Positions 24,926 through 32,786 of a stretch of 64,000 nt of DNA are shown here, piece by piece. A program made the translations under genes and the position numbers. The notes below the pieces were generated by a model. That model saw nothing but the letters and a program-made list of their open reading frames with translations, had not been told where the DNA came from and did no database searches. Positions within the stretch are counted from its first letter, which is position 1. The number at the start of each line of letters is the position of its first letter. The DNA is from Aneurinibacillus terranovensis DSM 18919 (GTDB lineage Bacteria > Bacillota > Bacilli > Aneurinibacillales > Aneurinibacillaceae), in assembly GCF_000430625.1 (NCBI RefSeq), contig NZ_AUMJ01000028.1:1-64000 (forward strand), written 5' to 3'.

Positions 24926-24953
24926 AAAAACCGGATCATTATGATCCGGTTTT
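24926..24953 (-). terminator. Terminator after the DUF4190-like gene
   Basis: AAAAACCGGATCAT pairs with ATGATCCGGTTTT, 6 bp beyond the stop codon. Confidence 0.85.
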
Positions 24954-24958
24954 CATTG

Positions 24959-25270
24959 TTAATAAAAGGGGCGTAAAAACAATGTCAGCAAAACAGCAAC
25001 AGCAGAAAGCCCCATGGCCCATCGGCCGCTGGCGGCTCCTCTCCTTGCGGCTGCATAACCGAGAACGAAGCCGACAATTCCTAACAGAAAAGGCATCACA
25101 AAAAACGAAAGGAGCGATAGCACAAGTGCCAGTGTACCAATTCCGGTTCCGGTCCGATTCTGCGTGTCTGCCATTTCCTTCTTTTGCGGGTAGACAAGTG
25201 TGGGACGACCCGGGGCAATTTCAGCTGCAGTTTCTTCCTTAAAATCGGTAAATTTTTTATCCTTTTCCAT
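24959..25270 (-). CDS. Small two-helix membrane protein (DUF4190-like)
   Basis: This 103-residue protein has a soluble N-terminus of about 48 residues and two hydrophobic helices near 52-75 and 85-102, joined by the short basic AAARRGAASGRWAMG loop, the arrangement of DUF4190 proteins. Start at 25270 with GGGAGG five bases before the ATG; the longer frame lacks a ribosome site. No function is known for the family. Confidence 0.7.
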   Translation of the reverse strand: MEKDKKFTDFKEETAAEIAPGRPTLVYPQKKEMADTQNRTGTGIGTLALVLSLLSFFVMPFLLGIVGFVLGYAAARRGAASGRWAMGLSAVAVLLTLFLRPFY

Positions 25271-25550
25271 GATTGCCTCCCTTCGCCTTGTAACAGAATA
25301 GACGTTATTTTTCTGTAGATGTAAGGCCATGCTGCATACCTGATCTCTGTTAGAGACTTATGTCTGCTTATTTGCAAGCGATTGTTGGTTTCCCCATCTA
25401 TAGAGTCCCTCTAACGGTTAAGTCCATACAGGCATAATTTCACAGCTTGTTCAACGGGTACAGCGCTTGTTTTATAAAAATTTCGTTTTTCGTTTTATTT
25501 ACTTTGATATGATAAGCCTATAGAAGAATATACTCCGACGGAGGTCATGG

Positions 25551-26339
25551 ATGAATCACATAAAAGGAAAAATTATAGCCATCACAGGCGCATCAAGCGG
25601 AATCGGCCGCACCTTTGCCTGTTTGGCGGCAGATCACGGTGCCACCCCCGTTTTGCTTGCCCGCACGGCGCATGCCCTGCAAGAACTGAAGGAAGATCTC
25701 GCTCCTAAATCGCCTCAGACCGGTTCATACCGTCTGGATGTAACGGATGAGCAGCAGGTTTGTTCCGTGGTCGAGGAAATTATTGCTGCGTACGGGCAAA
25801 TCGATATCTGGATCAATAATGCGGGATACGGTATTTTCTCCGCTTTTACGGAGGCTGATTTGAACGATTTCACCGGAATGATGGATGTGAACTATATGGG
25901 AACCGTTCGCTGCATAAAAGCAGTTCTTCCCCACATGCTGCGGCGCAACACAGGGCACATTGTAAATGTCGCTTCCGTCGCCGGCAAACTGCCAACGCCG
26001 AAGTCAAGCGGATATTCCGCGACTAAATTTGCTGTACTCGGCTTCACAAACAGCCTCCGCCAAGAATTGAATGGAACGGGCGTAAACATTTCGTCTGTTA
26101 ATCCCGGCCCGGTCCATACTGCTTTTTTTGAGCGGGCGGACACGAACGGGGAATACAGGCGCAATATTGAAAAATTCATGCTTACACCGGAAAAAGTTGC
26201 ACAGGCCATGTTGGATGCGATTGAAACAAACAAAGCAGAAATAACGGTTCCACGCTATATGAAACTCGGCATTTTAGTTCACCAGCTTTTTCCCAGCCTG
26301 TTTAACCGCATCATCGTGCCGCGCATTAATAAAAAATAA
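25551..26339 (+). CDS. Short-chain dehydrogenase/reductase (YqjQ-like)
   Basis: This 262-residue classical SDR has TGASSGIGRTFA, NNAGYG, the catalytic Ser in NVASVAGKLPTP and YSATKFAVLG with Tyr and Lys. The C-terminus resembles the YqjQ/DltE-like group acting on lipid-like or unknown carbonyl compounds. GGAGG lies six bases before the ATG. It is followed 41 bp later by a DUF378 gene, probably in one transcript. The substrate is unknown. Confidence 0.88.
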   Translation: MNHIKGKIIAITGASSGIGRTFACLAADHGATPVLLARTAHALQELKEDLAPKSPQTGSYRLDVTDEQQVCSVVEEIIAAYGQIDIWINNAGYGIFSAFTEADLNDFTGMMDVNYMGTVRCIKAVLPHMLRRNTGHIVNVASVAGKLPTPKSSGYSATKFAVLGFTNSLRQELNGTGVNISSVNPGPVHTAFFERADTNGEYRRNIEKFMLTPEKVAQAMLDAIETNKAEITVPRYMKLGILVHQLFPSLFNRIIVPRINKK

Positions 26340-26380
26340 ACGGACATACTACGGATAGGGCTGAAAGGAGTGAATTAAAC

Positions 26381-26578
26381 ATGGATCGATTAGCACTTAT
26401 TCTGGTGATTGTTGGAGCTTTAAACTGGCTTCTCGTCGGTCTTTTCCAATGGGACCTTGTTGCCGCTCTTTTTAACGGCGAATCTTCTTTCTTAAGCCGT
26501 GTGGTCTATTCCCTTGTAGGTCTGGCAGGTCTGTACTGCATCAGTCTGCTGTTTCGCGAACGTTCCTCTGCACAATAA
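26381..26578 (+). CDS. DUF378 membrane protein (YuzA-like)
   Basis: This 65-residue protein has two hydrophobic helices. The family hallmark VGALNWLLVGLFQWDLVAALF is seen near residues 11-31, and VVYSLVGLAGLY in the second helix. AAAGGAG precedes the ATG. It is co-transcribed with the SDR and ends before a large structured terminator region. Function is unknown. Confidence 0.85.
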   Translation: MDRLALILVIVGALNWLLVGLFQWDLVAALFNGESSFLSRVVYSLVGLAGLYCISLLFRERSSAQ

Positions 26579-26590
26579 AAATGTGGCTAA

Positions 26591-26696
26591 TGCCAAACCA
26601 CAGGCGCAAAAAAACGACGAGCCTTTACCGCTTTTCAGGGGGTGCTACCTGAAGAGGGAATTGGCAGAGGCGATGTTTTTTTACGCCTGTCTTTTT
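26591..26696 (+). terminator. Large structured terminator with a competing stem
   Basis: 26600-26615 pairs with 26675-26690 (15 of 16 bp, with AAAAAAA against TTTTTTT), followed by CTTTTTT. Inside are GCCT/AGGC and TTCAGG/CCTGAA hairpins. TGCCAA (26591-26596) can instead pair with TTGGCA (26661-26666), giving a second, exclusive fold around a junction. It resembles an attenuator in form; I cannot match it to a named riboswitch. Confidence 0.55.
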
Positions 26697-26847
26697 TATT
26701 CACTTTTTCTATGAGTGGTCTCGGAAATTACGGTTAGTTATGGTAAAATACATGAAATAATGAGACAATGAAGGCGATACTTGCTAAACGGCAGGTTATT
26801 TTTTTTTGCAGAGACAAGTTCTGTTTTTGTAGGAAAGGAGGAAATGC

Positions 26848-27972
26848 GTGACTTCCAACCAGGTTTCGTCAGGCTGGAATATGGAAATCGATTATTTACG
26901 GGCCTTTGCTATTGCAGCCGTGATCGTTATTCATGTATCCGCATACTTCACATCGATTAAAACAATCAACTCCATCGTTGTGGTATCCATGTTTCTCGAC
27001 GTGCTGGCGCATTACGCCGTTCCTTTGTTTATCTTTATTTCCGGATTTGCTCTTGCGCTTAAATATAAAAAAATCGAGTCCATTGGGAAATTCTATGGGA
27101 AGAGGGCAAAATCGATTCTGCCCCAATATTTATGTTTCACGATTGTATACACCCTATTTTTTAATGAACCGAATGCACCCGGCGTCATCCTCAGAAAAAT
27201 CGTTCATAATTTTATGTGGGCGGGGGCTGCATACCACCTGTGGTTTTACGCGATTATTGTCCAGATTTATGCCCTGTTTCCCCTCGTTCTGGCGGTCTAT
27301 AATTATGTTGAAAAACGGTGGAAAAGTGAATGGCTGGTCCTTTTGGCGTTACTCATTCAAACCGTCTGGAATGTTTATTATATTGTATCTCCTACTTTTA
27401 TAAGCATTGCCCTGTCCCAAATTTTTTATCTTGTATTTGGTATGTATATTTGCCGGACGTATACGTCCATTTCAACATGGATACATTCTGTTAAACTATC
27501 CAATTACACAGCGACCGCTGGAATTTTTCTGGTGACGGCCGCGATTTCAGCCTTTTGGATGAGCGGTTTACTAAAATATAAATTGTTCTATAGTATTAAG
27601 CCTTCTTATTTTATCGGCCCTGCTATCCTGGAACCCGCCCTCTACCTTTTCATCTTTGTATTATGTTTTAGAATGGCCCACACCCTTGCCAAATGGAAAA
27701 ACCCGTTTACAGCTATTATTCAAAAAATAGGCAGATTCTCTTTTGGCATTTACCTCGTCCATGTGCTTGTCTTAAAATTATTGATCAGCGGCTTTGCAGT
27801 GGTAAATCTAAAGCCCGCTCACCTGCTTTTTTATCCGCTCCTGTACCTCGGGACGCTTGCCTTTAGTTTTCTGCTCGTCTACCTGATAAGCCTTCTGCCG
27901 TACAGCCAGTTCATTGTCGGCATTCACTCCAGACGAAAAACAAAGGAAAACGCAGAAACCACCGCGGCATAA
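26848..27972 (+). CDS. Acyltransferase-3 family membrane protein
   Basis: This 374-residue protein has about ten transmembrane helices. It has the family opening DYLRAFAIAAVIVIHVSAYF with the catalytic His (about residue 31), FIFISGFALALKY, and GIYLVHVLVLKLL near the C-terminus. Such proteins O-acetylate cell-wall or surface polysaccharide (OatA, WecH types). No extracellular SGNH domain is fused. GTG start with AAAGGAGG. The upstream leader holds the structured terminator element. Confidence 0.85.
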   Translation: MTSNQVSSGWNMEIDYLRAFAIAAVIVIHVSAYFTSIKTINSIVVVSMFLDVLAHYAVPLFIFISGFALALKYKKIESIGKFYGKRAKSILPQYLCFTIVYTLFFNEPNAPGVILRKIVHNFMWAGAAYHLWFYAIIVQIYALFPLVLAVYNYVEKRWKSEWLVLLALLIQTVWNVYYIVSPTFISIALSQIFYLVFGMYICRTYTSISTWIHSVKLSNYTATAGIFLVTAAISAFWMSGLLKYKLFYSIKPSYFIGPAILEPALYLFIFVLCFRMAHTLAKWKNPFTAIIQKIGRFSFGIYLVHVLVLKLLISGFAVVNLKPAHLLFYPLLYLGTLAFSFLLVYLISLLPYSQFIVGIHSRRKTKENAETTAA

Positions 27973-27976
27973 AATA

Positions 27977-28012
27977 GAAAAAACGAGTAACGTCTTTCGT
28001 CCTCGTTTTTTC
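27977..28012 (+). terminator. Terminator after the acyltransferase gene
   Basis: GAAAAAACGAG pairs with CTCGTTTTTTC around a 14-nt loop. Confidence 0.85.
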
Positions 28013-28320
28013 TTCGCCCACTATTTATTTATCATCCGGCAAATTTATATGATTAACTTCTTGTTAAGCAGTTGGGACATTAAAATTATTTTGACCTTGA
28101 AAATTGTGTTATATTGGTAATATTAACGTTGAATTAAGGCGGTCGGGGGAGGTTTTTACATGTGATTTCGATTTAGAAAAGGCTCTTTTCCCTGATTCAG
28201 CGGAAAATTGATTGTTCAGATGCAATGAGTAATTTTGAGCATAGAATGAAGTTCGCTAAAACGAAAGGATTTCAATTGGTTGAAAAGATTGCTACGAAAT
28301 AAATGGTGGAGTAGAGAGAC
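28013..28320 (+). other. 308-bp gene-free stretch before the nuclease gene
   Basis: It is AT-rich and presumably contains the nuclease promoter; I see no clear -35/-10 pair with good spacing. GGGGGAGG with a GTG nine bases later (28161) opens a frame that meets TAG after four codons and then stays open to 28302 (including a stretch NFEHRMKFAKTKGF). This may be a worn gene remnant. Confidence 0.3.
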
Positions 28321-29154
28321 ATGAAATTTTTATTTGGTATAGCAGCAGCTCTATTGGTAATTGCGTTCTTATATTCTCCCGAAAAAAACTCCGTTGCCGT
28401 TCCTCCGCCCACGTCAAAGACCGTGGTGAATGCACCGCAGGCTGCATTCATAACAGCTGCAACAACGAGTACAGTACCGGCAAACTCCTTTCCGGCAAAA
28501 GTTTCCAGAGTAGTAGACGGAGATACTTTTAAGGTTATTATCAATGGTAAAGAGGAAACGGTACGAATGCTGCTCATTGATACACCGGAAACAGTCAAGC
28601 CAAACACCCCGGTTCAACCTTTTGGTAAAGAGGCATCAAATTTTACTAAAGCAATGCTTACAGGGAAAACTGTCCAATTAGAACGGGATATCAGCGACGC
28701 CAGAGACAAGTATGGCCGGTTGCTCTATTATGTGTATGTAAATGGGAAATCGGTTCAGGAAGCGCTGTTGGAAAATGGATTAGCCCGTGTAGCTTACGTG
28801 TATCCGCCTAATGTGAAATATGTAGACCAGTATAGAGCCATTCAATCCAGGGCACAAAAAGAAGGTATCGGCATTTGGAGCGTTGAAAATTATGTTCAAG
28901 CGGACGGATTCCATCCATCAAATACGTCAAGCACCGCTTCACATCATACACCAACTTCTACATCACAAGTTGTACACAACTCAGCTCCAGCATCGAACGT
29001 TGCTGAAGCGGGAAATGTTTCATCAAATGACGACGGCGTATATTACAAAAATTGCACGGAGGCAAGAAAAGCAGGAGCAGCACCGATATATCGGGGTCAG
29101 CCTGGATACAGACCGGCTCTCGATCGTGATAATGATGGGTGCGCATGTGAATAA
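28321..29154 (+). CDS. Secreted thermonuclease with excalibur domain
   Basis: This 277-residue staphylococcal-nuclease-fold enzyme has an N-terminal signal or anchor helix (3-20), a Pro/Thr-rich linker, and the SNase domain at about 58-190 with VVDGDTFKV (Ca2+ Asp), RMLLIDTPE (catalytic Arg) and RDKYGRLLYYVYV (Glu/Arg region). A Ser/Thr/His linker leads to a C-terminal excalibur calcium-binding domain YYKNCTEARKAG...DRDNDGCACE. B. subtilis YncB/YokF are similar nucleases. It probably degrades extracellular DNA and RNA. The ATG follows GGTGGAG. Confidence 0.9.
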   Translation: MKFLFGIAAALLVIAFLYSPEKNSVAVPPPTSKTVVNAPQAAFITAATTSTVPANSFPAKVSRVVDGDTFKVIINGKEETVRMLLIDTPETVKPNTPVQPFGKEASNFTKAMLTGKTVQLERDISDARDKYGRLLYYVYVNGKSVQEALLENGLARVAYVYPPNVKYVDQYRAIQSRAQKEGIGIWSVENYVQADGFHPSNTSSTASHHTPTSTSQVVHNSAPASNVAEAGNVSSNDDGVYYKNCTEARKAGAAPIYRGQPGYRPALDRDNDGCACE

Positions 29155-29294
29155 AGTTGGGATCAGACTTGGCCTTGTTAATTATTAAGTAAGACTAAAA
29201 ATTACTTTCTTTTTCTGTTGTGACTCCAGCATAGTTTTTCAAAATATGAATTAACTCTCCTCTTACAGGGAGGGCGTATGATAAATCGGAATTT

Positions 29295-30290
29295 TCATAC
29301 TCCTAAATCCTTAAATGCCACAAACTTCTTGCTCTTCTCGTCCCAGAGACGGTATCGAAGGGAACGTAAACTAAAAAGCAGACCGATGGCTGGAACATTC
29401 TGCAAAGAAGGGTTGCTTTCATGGCCTCGTTGCAGATTATAGTTCGGCACTTTGGGATGTAGATGGTGAATATGATGAAACCCGATATTTCCCGTCATCC
29501 ATTGCAAGATCTTCGGCAACTTATAGAATGAACTGCCTTGTAGAGCCGCACGTACGTAGTCCCAATTATCTGCTCTCTCAAAATAGGTGTTTTCAAATTG
29601 GTGCTGTACGTAAAACAACCAAATGCCCGCCATTCCTGAAAGATAAAGGATCGGCCCTTGCACAAGAAGAAACTTCTGCCAGCCCAACATCCAGCAAAGC
29701 AGTCCTGCCATTCCGGCCAGTCCGAAATTGGTTACATAGGTGTTCAAGCGCTCTTTTCGTCGAGCTCCTTTCCTGTTAAACCTGTATTCAATCAAAAAAA
29801 TGTAGACTGGTCCAAGTCCGAACATCACAAACGGGTTTCGATAAATTCGGTAAACCATTCGCCGTAACGGGGATAATGCCAAGTACTCATTCACCGTAAG
29901 CATCCAAATATCACCTGTGCCTCTTTGATTCAGGTTACTGCTTGTTGCGTGATGAACGGAGTGTTCGTTCTTCCATTGGTAATAAGGGAAGAACGTCAGA
30001 ATACCGGTAATCATTCCGATAATCACATTGGCCTTTGGGCTTAAAAAGAAAGACTGATGGCAGCAGTCATGAAATATGATAAACATCCGAATCAGAAATC
30101 CGGCTGCCAGAGTCGCGAGGGTCAATGTAATCCAATATGAAACGGACAAACTTAGGTAGGCCAAACACCATAGTATTAAAAAGGGGACTATTGTATTTAT
30201 AAGTTGCCATAAACTTTGCCTGATATCCGGTCTTTCAAAAGGAGCAATGTCCTTTTTCCAATTGTTTTGTTTTTTTTGGATGTTCACCAT
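29295..30290 (-). CDS. Membrane fatty-acid desaturase (Des-like)
   Basis: This 331-residue desaturase introduces a double bond into membrane phospholipid acyl chains. The three di-iron histidine boxes are HDCCH, HSVHH and HHIHHLHP, placed between four or more hydrophobic helices as in B. subtilis Des. Start at 30290 with AAGGA seven bases upstream; the GTG/ATG eight codons earlier carries that site inside. No desKR sensor pair is present. The next gene upstream is a cold-shock protein gene, which fits a cold response, but a terminator lies between them. Confidence 0.88.
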   Translation of the reverse strand: MVNIQKKQNNWKKDIAPFERPDIRQSLWQLINTIVPFLILWCLAYLSLSVSYWITLTLATLAAGFLIRMFIIFHDCCHQSFFLSPKANVIIGMITGILTFFPYYQWKNEHSVHHATSSNLNQRGTGDIWMLTVNEYLALSPLRRMVYRIYRNPFVMFGLGPVYIFLIEYRFNRKGARRKERLNTYVTNFGLAGMAGLLCWMLGWQKFLLVQGPILYLSGMAGIWLFYVQHQFENTYFERADNWDYVRAALQGSSFYKLPKILQWMTGNIGFHHIHHLHPKVPNYNLQRGHESNPSLQNVPAIGLLFSLRSLRYRLWDEKSKKFVAFKDLGV

Positions 30291-30502
30291 CAATTTTTCC
30301 TTTCTATAAACCATTTAAGTCAAACGCGTTTGAATAAATTCGAAATGAGCTAGACCATATTAGTATGGATTACATTATAATTCAACTTTTGTTGAATATC
30401 GTTAGCTCGTCAACCTACAGGAAGAGGTTACCATTTGACCAAAAGAATAAAACCCCTTATTTTTTTACTATGAGTAGTGTATTTTAATCCACTTTAATAA
30501 AG

Positions 30503-30533
30503 AAAAGCTGCTAACATGATTTAGTCAGCAGCC
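30503..30533 (-). terminator. Terminator after the cold-shock gene
   Basis: On the minus strand GGCTGCTGAC pairs with GTTAGCAGC(TTTT), about 40 bp beyond the stop codon. Confidence 0.75.
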
Positions 30534-30574
30534 TTGAGCTCGTACTCTTATCGTATAAGCTTTTTTGCTATTTT

Positions 30575-30775
30575 TTATAACTTAACAACGTTTGCAGCTT
30601 GATTTCCACGATTGCCTTGAGTAATATCAAAACTTACTCGTTGGCCTTCTTCAAGAGATTTGAATCCATCTCCAGTGATTGCAGAGAAATGTACAAATAC
30701 ATCTTCTCCACCTTCAACCTCAATAAAACCAAATCCTTTGTCTGCATTAAACCATTTTACTGTACCTGTATTCAT
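30575..30775 (-). CDS. Cold-shock protein (CspB/CspA family)
   Basis: This 66-residue single OB-fold RNA chaperone has RNP1 KGFGFIEV and RNP2 VFVHFSAI, and ends NQAANVVKL as in Bacillus Csps. It binds single-stranded RNA/DNA and prevents secondary structure at low temperature. AGGCTC near the start is a modest ribosome site; the leader holds long nested inverted repeats that could act as a thermosensor. Which Csp paralogue (B, C or D) cannot be told. Confidence 0.93.
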   Translation of the reverse strand: MNTGTVKWFNADKGFGFIEVEGGEDVFVHFSAITGDGFKSLEEGQRVSFDITQGNRGNQAANVVKL

Positions 30776-30802
30776 TAAGAGCCTCCAAAAATTTTAATAT
30801 AT

Positions 30803-30912
30803 TATGTATTGATATTTACCGTAGAAAATAAAAATTCACATATTATCACGAGTCACATATACATTGAAAATATAACTCTTGATAACATGTGAATTATAAA
30901 CATCAATACATA
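30803..30912 (-). promoter_or_regulatory. Nested inverted repeats in the cold-shock mRNA leader
   Basis: TATGTATTGAT (30803-30813) is complementary to 30902-30912. Inside it, ATTCACAT(A)TTATCACGAG (30833-30851) pairs with 30877-30895 at 17 of 19 positions. Together they form one hairpin of about 110 nt upstream of csp, like the long structured leaders of known cold-shock mRNAs. That it lies in the transcript is inferred. Confidence 0.5.
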
Positions 30913-31033
30913 AATAAATCTTAAATTCATTGTAACATATCCATTTCAACATAGCAACAAATAAACATTTTTATCCTATATCGTTAAATAACAACGATTA
31001 AATTATAACGTAGCCATCTGATGTATCGGACAT

Positions 31034-31073
31034 AAATAAACTGCCGCTCCTTATAGGGACGGCAGTTTATTTT
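31034..31073 (-). terminator. Terminator of the fixABCX operon
   Basis: AAATAAACTGCCG pairs with CGGCAGTTTATTT, with an inner CTCC/GGGA part. It lies about 120 bp beyond fixX, and no gene lies between. Confidence 0.75.
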
Positions 31074-31194
31074 CCTCCTCGTACAAACGCTCCGTAACAA
31101 ATTGCTTCAACAACGTCTGGTCACATTGCGGTCACACCTATTGGATTTGGTTGAATTTTTCAATAGAAACGGCAATTCTTTAATTTGCTTTCTG

Positions 31195-31491
31195 TTACGC
31201 CAGCCTGAACACGATTCCGTGGCCGCCCTTCGGATATTCCCATTTGATATTTTCATACGGGCAACCAATACGACAGCTGCCGCATTCATGGCAACCCTCA
31301 TAGCCAACTGCCATCCGCGCACCTTCCCACTTGTATACCTCTCCCGGACAAAACAGCGTGCATAGTTTATCCGGACAGCTTGTTGCACAGATGTCATGGC
31401 TTAATACATGAAGATGTGACTGCGTGTCCGCACGAAACCGGAGCAAATACTGCTTTTCTTCAATGGTGTTTGTCTTAGGTACACCGCTCAT
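31195..31491 (-). CDS. fixX: Ferredoxin-like protein FixX
   Basis: This 98-residue iron-sulfur partner of FixC is thought to accept low-potential electrons or pass them to the quinone oxidoreductase in the bifurcating ETF complex. Cysteines appear as CATSCPDKLCTLFCPGE and GCHECGSCRIGCPYE; the second set is a classic 4Fe-4S motif. The ATG at 31491 overlaps the fixC stop (TAATG) and has GGAAGGTGA upstream. Last gene of fixABCX. Confidence 0.9.
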   Translation of the reverse strand: MSGVPKTNTIEEKQYLLRFRADTQSHLHVLSHDICATSCPDKLCTLFCPGEVYKWEGARMAVGYEGCHECGSCRIGCPYENIKWEYPKGGHGIVFRLA

Positions 31492-32786
31492 TATTTCATC
31501 ACCTTCCATGCACGATATAAGTCTTGAACCATCCCTAACTTTCCTCTGCCTTCCGTCAGTAATTTTAATATTTTCTTTTGTTTTTCTTTCTTAGGCGTAC
31601 CATCAACAGTAAAGAACTGGCTGGCTGCCTTATTAATCATTGGAATGTATTCTTTAAAGTACTGCGGATGATTTTCAAACGTATGGGCCGCGTCCTTATA
31701 TTTTTTCAAATCCTGGCCTACGAAGCCTTCAAGCAACCTTGTTCGATATGAATCCAACATATTCTCAGAGAAATCGTTGGCTTCTTTGGCAAGAATAATC
31801 GTTTCCGCAGCCAGGCGTCCAGCCGTCATCGCCATATTGCTTCCCTCACGATGGATAGAGTTAACCATTTGCCCGGCGTCTCCTATGACAACCACGCCGT
31901 TTCCAACGATTTTCGGCATTGAATTAAAGCCGCCTTCAGGTATAAGATGCGCCGCATATTCCATCGGTTCCCCGCCTTTAATTAACGGTCGTATAATCGG
32001 GTGGTTCTTTAAATAGTCGAGCAGATCATACGGACGCATCCGTTGTTTAATCATGCCGGACAGTGTAGTTCCTACTCCGATATTAATGCTGTCTTTATTT
32101 GTGTAGATAAATCCTGTACCAAGGGAACCTTTTGTCGCATCGCCAAAAATTTCAATGGTGGTGCCTTGGTTCGGTTCCAGATTGAAACGATCCTCTATTT
32201 TTTCGGCCGGCAGGTTAATAACCTCCATTACGGCAAGCGCAACTTCATGGGGTTTAAACTCTTTATGAAAACCAAGCGATTTGGCAAGCAGAGAATTTAC
32301 CCCGTCGGCGAGCACTACGACGTCCGCATATACATCGCCGTCCGGTCTGTCCGTGCGCACTCCGATAACCCGTCCGTCTTCTACGATACACTCTTTGACA
32401 ACCGTTTCATTAATAAGAAGTGCACCCTGTTCCACCGCTTTACTTGCATACCACTGATCGAACTTTGCCCGCAGTACGGTGAAATTGTTATACGGTTCTT
32501 TCCCCCACTCCATTCCTTTATAGCCGGATGTAAACACAGACTCTTCACCGAGCATCCAAAAGCGCTGTTCTACAACCGGGCGCTCCACCGGCGCTTCTTT
32601 ATAAAAGCCTGGGATAATTTCCTCCATTTGCTTACGGTAGAGGACGCCTCCCATTACGTTTTTCGCACCTGGATATTCACCGCGTTCGATCAATAAAACC
32701 GAAAGTCCTGCTTTAGCCATCGTATAGGCCGCGGATGTTCCTGCCGGACCTGCGCCGACTACAATCGCATCAAATTTCTCAGCCAT
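31491..32786 (-). CDS. fixC: FixC, ETF-quinone oxidoreductase-like flavoprotein
   Basis: This 431-residue FAD protein of the ETF-QO/FixC family passes electrons from the ETF-like FixAB pair to the quinone pool. The FAD motif VVGAGPAGTSAAYTMAKAG is at residues 8-26 and the second FAD-binding segment GVVVIGDAGQMVN near 300. Unlike mitochondrial ETF-QO it has no own 4Fe-4S domain, which FixX supplies. It overlaps the end of fixB by 8 bp and fixX by 1 bp, so translation is coupled. Confidence 0.92.
   Translation of the reverse strand: MAEKFDAIVVGAGPAGTSAAYTMAKAGLSVLLIERGEYPGAKNVMGGVLYRKQMEEIIPGFYKEAPVERPVVEQRFWMLGEESVFTSGYKGMEWGKEPYNNFTVLRAKFDQWYASKAVEQGALLINETVVKECIVEDGRVIGVRTDRPDGDVYADVVVLADGVNSLLAKSLGFHKEFKPHEVALAVMEVINLPAEKIEDRFNLEPNQGTTIEIFGDATKGSLGTGFIYTNKDSINIGVGTTLSGMIKQRMRPYDLLDYLKNHPIIRPLIKGGEPMEYAAHLIPEGGFNSMPKIVGNGVVVIGDAGQMVNSIHREGSNMAMTAGRLAAETIILAKEANDFSENMLDSYRTRLLEGFVGQDLKKYKDAAHTFENHPQYFKEYIPMINKAASQFFTVDGTPKKEKQKKILKLLTEGRGKLGMVQDLYRAWKVMK

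Noticed and set aside
26591-26696. Cyclic di-GMP-I, cyclic di-AMP, glycine or ZTP riboswitch
   Set aside because: Short matches such as CAAACC and GCAAA occur, but the core motifs and spacing of those classes are not present.
28161-28302. Second in-frame stop case (GTG at 28161, TAG after four codons) as evidence of stop-codon recoding
   Set aside because: TAG is a different codon, the frame is short, and no recoding signal or family match is visible; kept only as a possible remnant.
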